DNA of 64,000 nucleotides from the NCBI GenBank assembly GCA_029248405.1, contig JAQWJJ010000001.1:1-64000 (forward strand). Direction: 5' to 3'. The position numbers were made by a program, and so were the translations under genes. The notes under the pieces are model-generated. The model saw only the letters and a list, made by a program, of their open reading frames with translations. It had not been told where the DNA came from and did no database searches. The DNA comes from Flavobacteriaceae bacterium. Lineage in GTDB: Bacteria; Bacteroidota; Bacteroidia; Flavobacteriales; Flavobacteriaceae. Shown piece after piece: positions 54,901 through 61,718 of this stretch. Within the stretch, counting starts at the first letter, position 1. Each line of letters begins with the position of its first letter.

Positions 54901-55190
54901 CGCAAAAGCATAGAGAATATCTTCAATATTATGGCCAAATGAGCGTGCAAAATCAGCTTGATCATATTGAAGAAATATACAGCAAAATGAATCAATATGA
55001 AGGTTTGGTTTTATTAGTCAATGCTTTTGATCAAGCCTCCTATTATCAAATGACTAAAGACAAATTCTTAGAAGATGTTTCTCTATTCCGCAGCTTATTC
55101 GACCGTGTCGGGTTAGATATAGATGAAGAATTCTTACAAAACGAAAGACCCATCAATAAAATTGATCAGGCTGAATCTGATTTGAATTGA
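51915..55190 (+). CDS. DUF2723 family membrane protein (PMT/GT117-like)
   Basis: A 1091-residue protein with about a dozen helices in its first 330 and again in residues 545-660, followed by a soluble region with helical repeats to the end. The N-terminus contains TVEPTVSFWDAGEYI and LEVGHPPGAPLYQIVGAFF, hallmarks of DUF2723; the Asp in WDAGE is the position of the catalytic Asp of lipid-phosphate-dependent protein mannosyltransferase-like enzymes. VYLNERPYEPRERDYAIVGSFYVFAMWIG and LFTIGDNDTFALWYQQ are also typical. It is probably a glycosyltransferase for protein or lipid glycosylation; acceptor and donor are unknown. The polysaccharide deacetylase gene follows after 9 nt. Confidence 0.86.
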   Translation: MIAFNFEKWNRIIGWSVFLIALTTYWLTVEPTVSFWDAGEYITTASNLEVGHPPGAPLYQIVGAFFSIFALEPANIALTINLMSVFASAFTVLFLFWSLSLLLKRLAPQTPEIDPLNGIAIVGSAAVGALAFAFTDSFWFSAVEAEVYAAATFILSVLFYCGLRWQNDMFTPRGDRWLVLISFIVGLSFGVHFMGLLTIPAIGFLYFFKKYPVVTTKNFIWANIIVVAVLLFIFKLLLPWTLKFFSAAELFFVNNLGMPFNSGTAFAGLLFIALFYFGLTTTRKRGLVQANTLILCVLYIFIGFSSWIMLPIRANAGTVINENNPNNARELLAYYNREQYPETHLFYGPQFTEIYAGLDPDKPYKDDKPKYEKDVASGKYIVVNEWKNAAQNTDDAQKALLPRMWSSEHSGSYLNYTGGLEFGIKRGYRNEARLVEEVSKFKEAHAQGLVDGKEYHDFLKRFSPFLDIKKPSMLDNLNFMFVHQFGYMYWRYFMWNFAGRQNDVQGQGSALNGNWLSGISWFDALRLGPQDNLPSDLAQNKARNTYFFLPLILGVLGMAFHVKREKTSFWVLMVFFLFTGLALKVYLNERPYEPRERDYAIVGSFYVFAMWIGYGAFALIDLLRERWNKQWVVPVGLALSLAAAPVILATENWDDHDRSGRRTANSMGQMYLDSCDPNAILFTIGDNDTFALWYQQNIEQYRRDVRIVNTSLFQTDWYIDDMKKQAFESAPIPSQLTHEQYRYGVRDVIAYQETIKDTIDIETWMDFVASEDRRFKVELNSGQFINAFPSKIVRIPVDKEAVLANGIVDPKDADLIVPHIDIELSGDFIYKNRILMLDIIANNHWERPIYFSGGAFGDDDYLWMKDYLQLDGVAYKLVPIKTPVDPRNPYQMGRIDSDKMYDIVMDWDWGESGNPDIYHDTETRRNSITYRSNLARLADQLIKERQFDRAETILDLGMEKMPVDLFEYYSLLDPFVWNYYEIGALEKARLVFEQTTQKHREYLQYYGQMSVQNQLDHIEEIYSKMNQYEGLVLLVNAFDQASYYQMTKDKFLEDVSLFRSLFDRVGLDIDEEFLQNERPINKIDQAESDLN

Positions 55191-55199
55191 TCGTTCAAA

Positions 55200-55835
55200 A
55201 TGCCCCTGCGCCTGCACGTCATACCATCTTGGCTTCCTTGGATTTTTTCCCAGCGCCTCTGGACAGGAACACCTATTGGCCCAACAGGGCGCAAACAAGT
55301 TTACCTCACCTTTGACGACGGCCCCATCCCTGAAATCACTCCATGGGTGTTGCGTCAATTGAAAGCACATGATGCTAAAGCCACTTTTTTTTGTATCGGC
55401 GAGAATGTCCTGAGACACCCTGAAGTTTTTGAACAAATCAGACAACAAGGACACCAGATAGGCAATCATACTCATCACCACTTATGTGATGGGCGGGTCA
55501 CTGATGAGTCCTACCAAAATTCCATCACAGCATTCGAAGAGAAAACCGGCTTGAACCTGCCATTGTTTCGACCACCCTACGGGCGATTAAACCGACAGAA
55601 TGCTCAATGGCTGCGCAGAAAAGGATACAAAATAGTCATGTGGCATCTGTTATGCTATGACTGGGACAATAATATTTCGAAAGAAAAAAGCCTCAAAAAG
55701 GTTTTGGACCATATTAAGCCAGGCAGTATTATTGTACTGCACGATAGCCTCAAAGCACAAAAGAAAATGACGTGGCTATTGCCACGACTGCTGACACATC
55801 TCAGCGCGCGAGGCTACCAATGCGCGAGGCTCTAA
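55200..55835 (+). CDS. Polysaccharide deacetylase (NodB-like) family protein
   Basis: This carbohydrate esterase family 4-type protein removes acetyl groups from N-acetylglucosamine polymers or related sugars. The metal-binding set is present: TFDDGP (residues 37-42), HTHHH (HxxxH type, about 87-91), RPPYGR (about 122-127) and a late LHDS. It has 211 residues and no evident signal peptide; the N-terminus LHVIPSWLPWIFSQRLW is hydrophobic and may touch the membrane. It is 9 nt after the DUF2723 gene and is probably co-transcribed, which suggests a joint role in envelope glycan modification. The substrate is not known. Confidence 0.87.
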   Translation: MPLRLHVIPSWLPWIFSQRLWTGTPIGPTGRKQVYLTFDDGPIPEITPWVLRQLKAHDAKATFFCIGENVLRHPEVFEQIRQQGHQIGNHTHHHLCDGRVTDESYQNSITAFEEKTGLNLPLFRPPYGRLNRQNAQWLRRKGYKIVMWHLLCYDWDNNISKEKSLKKVLDHIKPGSIIVLHDSLKAQKKMTWLLPRLLTHLSARGYQCARL

Positions 55836-55842
55836 ACAGTGG

Positions 55843-56139
55843 CTAAATATACTCGTTGACTAGGCCAATTAACGTGTTGGCATCTTGCTCGCCACTTTTT
55901 CGCCATTTCATTTCGCCGCTCTTATAGATCATGAGTGTCGGCAAACCTTTGACACGAAGTGCTTGAGATAATTCTTCGTTTTTTTCAACGTCAATTTTTA
56001 CCACTTTTGCTTTGTCGCCGAGCGCCGCCGCTACATCTCTTAGGACTGCATGCATCTCTTGAGATGATTGGTCCCATTCGGTGTAGAAATCCAAAAGAAC
56101 AGGGACCGGTGCTTCAATAATTTCACCAAACTTTGACAT
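55843..56139 (-). CDS. Thioredoxin-fold protein lacking all cysteines
   Basis: The 98-residue product reads through the thioredoxin fold: PVLLDFYTEW, KAKVVKIDVEKNEELSQALRVKGLPTLMIYKSGE with the conserved cis-Pro (GLPT), and a final helix. But the active site WCGPC is replaced by WDQSS (residues 22-26), and the protein has no Cys at all. It cannot do thiol-disulfide exchange and may act by binding, as some thioredoxins do for polymerases or chaperones. The rest is well preserved, so this is not a decaying gene. It is a single gene with a -7 element 30 nt upstream. Confidence 0.85.
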   Translation of the reverse strand: MSKFGEIIEAPVPVLLDFYTEWDQSSQEMHAVLRDVAAALGDKAKVVKIDVEKNEELSQALRVKGLPTLMIYKSGEMKWRKSGEQDANTLIGLVNEYI

Positions 56140-56169
56140 AAATCAGCTGAGGTTTAATTGATTACAGCA

Positions 56170-56177
56170 CAAAGATA
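56170..56177 (-). promoter_or_regulatory. -7 promoter element (TATCTTTG) of the thioredoxin-fold gene
   Basis: It fits TAnnTTTG and lies about 30 nt before ATG 56139. No TTG is seen at 17-23 nt. Confidence 0.5.
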
Positions 56178-56191
56178 ACATTTCCCTACAA

Positions 56192-57424
56192 TTACCCGAT
56201 ATTTTCACTTTTTTTCAGCTGAATCACTGTGACTTCAGGCTTGATTCCAACCCGTCCCGGATAACCCAGAAAGCCAAAACCGCGATTGACATTCAAAAAG
56301 CGGTTTTTGTTTTTATAAATGCCTGCCCAATAAGGATATCGGTATTTCACAGGACTCCATTTGAACCATCCTGGTATTTCGACGCCAAATTGCATGCCAT
56401 GGGTGTGGCCAGAAAGTGTCAAATGAAAATTTTGATCATTGTCTTTGACTTGCTGCTCCCAATGAGACGGATCGTGAGACAGCAAGATTTTAAAATCATC
56501 TGGAGCAAGTCCACTTGAGGCCGAAACCAAATCGCCAGATTTTTTAAATCCGCCTGCGCCCCAATTTTCGACACCGACCAAGTGAATCTTGTCATCACCT
56601 TTTGTGATGGTCGCCTGCTCGTTCAAAAGCAATCGCCAACCCATTTCTTGCTGGCCTTGTTTGAGGCGATCGAGGTTTTCCGACTTCGCCTCAGCACTAG
56701 GCCATGGCACATAATCACCATAATCATGGTTGCCCAAAACAGAGAACACACCATCAGGTGCCGTCAATTGACCAAATATCTTTTGCCATCGATCAAGTTC
56801 TTCGGCCTTATTATTGACCAAGTCTCCTGTGAATACAATCAAGTCACTGTCTTGCTCCTGAATCAAATTAATCCCGTAAGCCACTTTTTGTTCATCGTCA
56901 AAACTACCGCAATGTAGGTCACTGATCTGAGTTATGGTATAGCCGTCAAATGCCTCAGGCAAATCGGCAAACGAAAGTTGGTATTTCAAGACCTGATACT
57001 GGTACTTCCCTCTGATCATTCCATACAACAACGCACCAAAAGGTAAAGCCGCCAAGCCCAAAGCAAGACGGCTCACGAAAAGCCTCCTACTGGGCAAAAA
57101 ACCATCAACATCAGCACTTGTCCCCAACCAGTGGCGCCATAGCCCCCATGGCAAACGAATCAGGTCTTCTGTCAATAGAATCGCGAAAACGATGAGTTTA
57201 GGCACAAAAAAGGCAAGAAAAATACCAAAAGTATAGAGTTGCAATGGCGATGTGTTGCGCTGATCTGATAAGAGTGTAATTTGCCATACAAATAGCCCCA
57301 AAACCAAAAATGACGCGCCAAAAAACAGCCACGGCGTCAGTGGATGGCGACTCAATGTTTTGACCCCTTGATAGGCGTAAAAATCTACCAAAAGGTAGAG
57401 CAATAAAAATATGATCCAGCGCAA
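56192..57424 (-). CDS. Membrane-anchored metallophosphoesterase
   Basis: Four N-terminal helices (about residues 3-20, 30-50, 62-88, 117-135) are followed by a calcineurin-like phosphoesterase domain with all metal motifs: ISDLHCGSFD (DxH, about 166), VFTGDLVNN (GD), VLGNHDYG (GNHD/E), LLSHDPSHW and LSGHTHGMQFG (GHTH). This is the YkuE/TMEM-type family acting on phosphodiesters, possibly lipid-linked such as UDP-sugar lipids; the substrate is unknown. Start: the only start giving the common N-terminus MRWIIFLLLYLLVDFYAYQ is a TTG at 57424, ten bases past a perfect TATATTTG element, so the leader is very short. Confidence 0.88.
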   Translation of the reverse strand: MRWIIFLLLYLLVDFYAYQGVKTLSRHPLTPWLFFGASFLVLGLFVWQITLLSDQRNTSPLQLYTFGIFLAFFVPKLIVFAILLTEDLIRLPWGLWRHWLGTSADVDGFLPSRRLFVSRLALGLAALPFGALLYGMIRGKYQYQVLKYQLSFADLPEAFDGYTITQISDLHCGSFDDEQKVAYGINLIQEQDSDLIVFTGDLVNNKAEELDRWQKIFGQLTAPDGVFSVLGNHDYGDYVPWPSAEAKSENLDRLKQGQQEMGWRLLLNEQATITKGDDKIHLVGVENWGAGGFKKSGDLVSASSGLAPDDFKILLSHDPSHWEQQVKDNDQNFHLTLSGHTHGMQFGVEIPGWFKWSPVKYRYPYWAGIYKNKNRFLNVNRGFGFLGYPGRVGIKPEVTVIQLKKSENIG

Positions 57425-57434
57425 TTTTTTTTTA

Positions 57435-57442
57435 CAAATATA
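57435..57442 (-). promoter_or_regulatory. -7 promoter element (TATATTTG) of the metallophosphoesterase gene
   Basis: It fits TAnnTTTG; no TTG at the proper distance. The TTG start codon begins at 57424, ten to eleven bases after it. Confidence 0.5.
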
Positions 57443-57523
57443 ATCCGACGAGCAAAAGCATCGATGGTCTTTGCTTTTTTTTAACGTCTAATTTGTAAAT
57501 TTAGACATGCTAATGACCGTGCC

Positions 57524-60451
57524 ATGATCCGATCTATATTTTATTGTCTGTTGCTCTTTTGTTTTGCGTGCGCCCAAAGGCCAACAGATGATGCGACAAA
57601 CCTCATCCAATGGGTTGATCCTTTTATCGGCACTGGTGGTCATGGACATACTTTTCCTGGCGCAACCAGTCCTTTTGGAATGGTCCAACTCAGCCCTGAC
57701 ACACGGTTGGATGGCTGGGATGGCTGTAGTGGTTATCATTACAGCGACCACCATATATATGGCTTTTCACACACTCACCTCAGCGGCACTGGTGTGAGCG
57801 ACTATGGTGATCTTTTGATCATGCCAACACATGAGGTCATATACCATAACGGTGCTGATGGCGCATCAGGTTACCGTGCACCATTTCGGCATGATCGTGA
57901 AAAGGCATCGCCGGGGTATTATGAAGTGTTTTTAGATCAGGTGGGCGTGACGGCCAAACTCACCGCCACGCCAAGAGCCGGAGTACACCAATATCAATTT
58001 GAGGGTCAAAAGGATCAGTACTTTATGATTGATCTGGCACACCGAGATGTTTTGCTTGAGGCCAAAATTGATACCATCAGCAAATATGAGCTTACAGGCC
58101 ATCGGTTTTCTGAGGCATGGGCAAAAGACCAGCGGCTATTTTTTTACATCCGCCTCTCTCATCCAATTGAATTTGATGCTTTGGATCAAGAAACCGGCTT
58201 TGGTCAAAATTCGGAAGGGACTAAAGCCTATGTCCGCATCGACAATCCTGACAACGAACCCATAACCATAACTGTTGGCATTTCTGCTGTGGACATTGAT
58301 GGCGCAAAAAATAATGCTTTAACAGAAGTCGGCGACAAAACATTTGCCCAAATAAGACAAGAAACAGAAGCGCTTTGGACAAAACAACTGTCCAAAATTC
58401 AAGTCCAAACAAGTGTCCAGAGTGATATGGTCAATTTTTACACCAGTCTGTATCACACCATGATCGCCCCTAATCTCTATCAAGATGTCGATGGCCGTTA
58501 CCGCGGGATGGATCTCGAGGTACACCAAACTAAAGACCATGATTATTATACCGTTTTTTCATTGTGGGACACTTATCGGGCTGCTCATCCGCTTTATACA
58601 CTAATTGAACCTGAACGGACCAATGATTTTATCAAAACTATGCTGGCCAAATACGACGAAGGAGGCATTCTTCCTATCTGGGATTTGTCGGCCAATTATA
58701 CGGGTTGTATGATTGGCTACCACGGCGTGTCTGTGATTGCCGATGCCTATCTAAAGGGATATATAGATTTTGATGCCGAAAAAGCCTTAGAGGCTATGAA
58801 ACATAGTGCCTTACAAAATCATCTAGGCCTCGAGGCCTATCAAGCCATGGGTTTTATTCCAGTAGAAGAAGAAAGTGAAAGCGTTTCGAAGACCCTTGAA
58901 TACGCCTATGACGATTGGGCCATTGCTCAGATGGCGCTAGAACTTGGTCACCTAGACGATCATCAATATTTTAGCCGCCGTGCTCAGGCCTATAAAAATG
59001 TATTTGACCCTGAAACTGGATTCATGCGTGGGCGTTACCGCAACAAGTGGTTTGCCCCCTTTGATCCATACGAGGTGAATTTTAACTATACAGAAGCCAA
59101 CGCCTGGCAATACAGTCTTTATGTCCCTCAAGACATCAAAGGACTCATGTCGCTCATGGGAGGACCCCAAGCATTAGAAAGCCATTTAGACCAAACTTTT
59201 ACTGCCCAATCCGTCACCTCTGGTCGCGAGCAAGTCGACATTACCGGGCTCATTGGCCAGTATGCCCATGGAAATGAACCCAGTCACCACATGGCTTATC
59301 TCTATAATTTTGTGCAAAGACCTGACAAAACTCAATCAAGGGTAAGAGAAATATTAACCGAATTATATCAGCCGACGCCTGATGGCATTTCTGGTAATGA
59401 AGATTGTGGTCAGATGAGTGCTTGGTATATATGGAGCAGTCTCGGATTTTATCCTGTAACACCCGGCAGACCTGAGTACATCATCGGCAGTCCTCTTTTT
59501 GACCAGGCAAAGGTGCAATTGCCTGACGGAAAAATCACCACCATTATTGCGCACAACAATAGTCCTGAAAACCCTTATATTCAGTCTGCGCAAGTCAATG
59601 GCCAGGCACTCATGACCTCCTATTTGAGTCATCAAACATTGGTCTCGGGGGCACAAATAGAGTTTTTTATGGGTCCCGACCCAAGCCAATGGGGCGCTTC
59701 AGAAGCCGCTGCACCAATAACGAGCATAGCAACCGCCGCTATTGTTCCTGCACCTTTTATTTCTCAAGGCTCGGTGGCCTTCAAAAACGAGACTGATGTT
59801 GCTTTGGGGCATGTCGATCCCAACACCACTATTTATTACACCATAGACGACCAGGCCGAAAAGCTGTATGAACAGCCCTTTAAGCTCACCGATGACAGTC
59901 ATTTAAAGTTTTACGCGACCACAAGGACGGGACAAAGAAGCCCTGTTCTGACTACGTCGTTCACTAAAATAGACCCAGACCGAAGCATCACGCTTTTGTC
60001 TGAGTATGCCAATCAATACAATGGTGGCGGCCAAAATGCTTTGATTGATGGATTTAAAGGGGCCAAGGATTTTAGGACAGGAGCATGGCAAGGGTTTCAT
60101 GACCAACATCTAGAAGCCGTTATTGATTTAGGACGGATGATGTCGGTCAATGAGGTGACTATAGAATTTTTACAAGACCAGCGCAGTTGGATTTTTGCGC
60201 CGACTGAGGTGACTTGCTCTGGGGGAAGCACTCCAGACAAAATGACCATTTTCCGCAAACGCCAAATATTGCCTGATCCGCAACCAGAGGAATCACCACG
60301 GTTGGTGCCCATAACTTTTGACCTAGAAGCCGATCAAGTGCGCTATATCAGAATCAAAGCAAACAACTTAGGGGCGCTACCGCAATGGCATTTAGGGCAC
60401 AGTGACCAGGGGCGCGCTTGGCTATTTGCAGATGAAATAACGATAAATTAG
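57524..60451 (+). CDS. GH92 family alpha-mannosidase (exported lipoprotein)
   Basis: GH92 enzymes are calcium-dependent exo-alpha-mannosidases that trim N-glycans. A short lipoprotein-type signal (MIRSIFYCLLLFCFACAQR) is followed by the N-terminal beta domain from QWVDPFIGTGGHGHTFPGA, and the (alpha/alpha)6 domain with FSLWDTYRAAHPLYTLIEP, YANNEPS-like HGNEPSHHMAYLYNF (the Glu is the catalytic acid position) and NEDCGQMSAWYIWSSLGFYP. After about residue 730 come a chitobiase C-terminal-like module (TIYYTIDDQ) and an F5/8 type C carbohydrate-binding-like module (about 835-975). It lies 6 nt before the glycosylasparaginase gene. Confidence 0.93.
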   Translation: MIRSIFYCLLLFCFACAQRPTDDATNLIQWVDPFIGTGGHGHTFPGATSPFGMVQLSPDTRLDGWDGCSGYHYSDHHIYGFSHTHLSGTGVSDYGDLLIMPTHEVIYHNGADGASGYRAPFRHDREKASPGYYEVFLDQVGVTAKLTATPRAGVHQYQFEGQKDQYFMIDLAHRDVLLEAKIDTISKYELTGHRFSEAWAKDQRLFFYIRLSHPIEFDALDQETGFGQNSEGTKAYVRIDNPDNEPITITVGISAVDIDGAKNNALTEVGDKTFAQIRQETEALWTKQLSKIQVQTSVQSDMVNFYTSLYHTMIAPNLYQDVDGRYRGMDLEVHQTKDHDYYTVFSLWDTYRAAHPLYTLIEPERTNDFIKTMLAKYDEGGILPIWDLSANYTGCMIGYHGVSVIADAYLKGYIDFDAEKALEAMKHSALQNHLGLEAYQAMGFIPVEEESESVSKTLEYAYDDWAIAQMALELGHLDDHQYFSRRAQAYKNVFDPETGFMRGRYRNKWFAPFDPYEVNFNYTEANAWQYSLYVPQDIKGLMSLMGGPQALESHLDQTFTAQSVTSGREQVDITGLIGQYAHGNEPSHHMAYLYNFVQRPDKTQSRVREILTELYQPTPDGISGNEDCGQMSAWYIWSSLGFYPVTPGRPEYIIGSPLFDQAKVQLPDGKITTIIAHNNSPENPYIQSAQVNGQALMTSYLSHQTLVSGAQIEFFMGPDPSQWGASEAAAPITSIATAAIVPAPFISQGSVAFKNETDVALGHVDPNTTIYYTIDDQAEKLYEQPFKLTDDSHLKFYATTRTGQRSPVLTTSFTKIDPDRSITLLSEYANQYNGGGQNALIDGFKGAKDFRTGAWQGFHDQHLEAVIDLGRMMSVNEVTIEFLQDQRSWIFAPTEVTCSGGSTPDKMTIFRKRQILPDPQPEESPRLVPITFDLEADQVRYIRIKANNLGALPQWHLGHSDQGRAWLFADEITIN

Positions 60452-60456
60452 ACCAT

Positions 60457-61443
60457 ATGAAACGCAGAACATTTATTCAAAATTCGGCCTTGGGAGGGCT
60501 TGGTATCGTCGCAGGGGCAAACGAAATGACTGCCACTCAAGTCCGCGAAGAACAGCCCATGACATTGCCCGGGTCTGTGACTCCTGTCGTTGTGGCGACG
60601 TGGAACGTGCCGGCGTCAGTGCAAACGGCCTATGAACTTTTGTCACAAGGCGGGAGTGCCCTCGATGCCATTGAACAAGGTTGTCGCGTAGAAGAAGCTA
60701 ATGCTGAAGGACAAAGTGTTGGCCTAGGGGGCTTGCCTGATCGAGAGGGACAAGTGACTTTAGATGCCTGCATCATGAATTCAGCTGGAGATTATGGGGC
60801 AGTGGTTTATCTCAAAAATATCATGCATCCGATTTCGGTCGCCAGAAAAGTTATGGAAGAAACTCCTCATGTCTTGATGGCTGGACAGGGGGCAGAACAA
60901 TTTGCAATAGCCCAAGGATTCGAGCGGACCAACCTCTTGACTGATGCCTCAAAAAAAGCTTGGCAAGAATGGAAGCGCACATCTGAGTACAAACCGATCA
61001 TCAACATCGAAAACCATGACACCATTGGCATGCTCGCCATGGATCAAAATGGCGATATTGCTGGAGGATGTACCACAAGCGGATTGGCCTATAAAATGGC
61101 TGGGCGTGTCGGGGATTCACCAATCATTGGCTCAGGGCTTTTTATAGACAACCACGTGGGAGGCGCTACTGCTACTGGACTTGGTGAGGAAGTTTTAAAG
61201 ACTGTTGGCAGCTTTCTTATCGTTGAACTCATGAGACAGGGGCTTTCACCACAACAAGCTTGCGAAAAAGCTATCGGCAGGATCGTTGCCAAAAATCAGA
61301 ACTTCGAAAATTTTCAGGTGGGTTACATCGCGATGGACAAGCAGGGCAATGTTGGATCATACAGTATTCATGAGGGGTTTTCAGTGACCCAATCTGCTCA
61401 TGGAAAAATTGAAAATAGACCAAGTGCTTTTTTTAATAAATAG
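60457..61443 (+). CDS. N4-(beta-N-acetylglucosaminyl)-L-asparaginase (Ntn hydrolase)
   Basis: This enzyme splits GlcNAc-Asn, the last step in N-glycoprotein breakdown. It is made as a precursor that cuts itself before the catalytic threonine, here Thr189 in ENHDTIGMLAMDQNG. Other family parts are WNVPASVQTAYELLSQGGSALDAIEQG, GLGGLPDREGQVTLDACIMN, and GRVGDSPIIGSGLFIDNHVGGATATGLGE, which holds the substrate-binding Arg and Gly-rich loop. The N-terminus MKRRTFIQNSALGGLGIVAGA looks like a Tat signal, so export is likely. It lies 6 nt after the GH92 gene, and the two make a functional pair. Confidence 0.92.
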   Translation: MKRRTFIQNSALGGLGIVAGANEMTATQVREEQPMTLPGSVTPVVVATWNVPASVQTAYELLSQGGSALDAIEQGCRVEEANAEGQSVGLGGLPDREGQVTLDACIMNSAGDYGAVVYLKNIMHPISVARKVMEETPHVLMAGQGAEQFAIAQGFERTNLLTDASKKAWQEWKRTSEYKPIINIENHDTIGMLAMDQNGDIAGGCTTSGLAYKMAGRVGDSPIIGSGLFIDNHVGGATATGLGEEVLKTVGSFLIVELMRQGLSPQQACEKAIGRIVAKNQNFENFQVGYIAMDKQGNVGSYSIHEGFSVTQSAHGKIENRPSAFFNK

Positions 61444-61540
61444 GTCGCTTTGCACCATGATGATCTGTACACAGGGGGGCGCAGTACTATTTTTTTAACA
61501 AAAACTCAGCCAACAGAGTGGCTCAATGCTTTTATTTTAC

Positions 61541-61548
61541 TAAATTTG
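61541..61548 (+). promoter_or_regulatory. -7 promoter element (TAAATTTG) of a candidate small RNA
   Basis: It is a perfect TAnnTTTG match in the gap between the glycosylasparaginase gene and polA. No -33 TTG is seen. It is followed within 80 nt by a perfect terminator. Confidence 0.5.
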
Positions 61549-61552
61549 TACT

Positions 61553-61628
61553 TTATAAGTAGGTTGATCCCGTCTGGGGTTAATCAAATTTGGGGCGAAA
61601 AGTCATCACATCTGTGATGACTTTTCAT
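61553..61628 (+). ncRNA. Candidate small structured RNA between the glycosylasparaginase gene and polA
   Basis: This 275-bp gap holds no ORF. Starting 5 nt after a -7 element, the transcript would contain a stem TTGAT/ATCAA (61564-61568, 61583-61587) with inner CCC/GGG pairs around a GTCT loop and a GTTA bulge, a single-stranded stretch TTTGGGGCG, and then the 13-bp terminator stem. The size (about 76 nt) and order fit a small regulatory RNA. It may belong to one of the flavobacterial RNA motifs in Rfam; I cannot tell which. A leader element of polA is the alternative, although the terminator would then block polA. Confidence 0.5.
61598..61628 (+). terminator. Perfect-stem terminator before polA
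   Basis: Thirteen bases (61598-61610) pair exactly with 61613-61625 with only 2 bases between, so the real loop is ATCT or larger. The stem opens with A4 and closes with T4, so it can act in both directions. Confidence 0.85.
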
Positions 61629-61718
61629 TTTATACCCTTTGGTCTGGCTAATTTCATACAGCATATTTCCCTCCCTACTCAAAGTTTTGTAGTTTTAAAC
61701 ACACCTTAAAAGTTGTCC

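Noticed and set aside
61444-61540. Hairpin AGCCA/TGGCT near 61509-61523 as terminator of the glycosylasparaginase gene
   Set aside because: The stem is only 5 bp and the U-tract is broken; a T7 run at about 61492 has no clear stem either.
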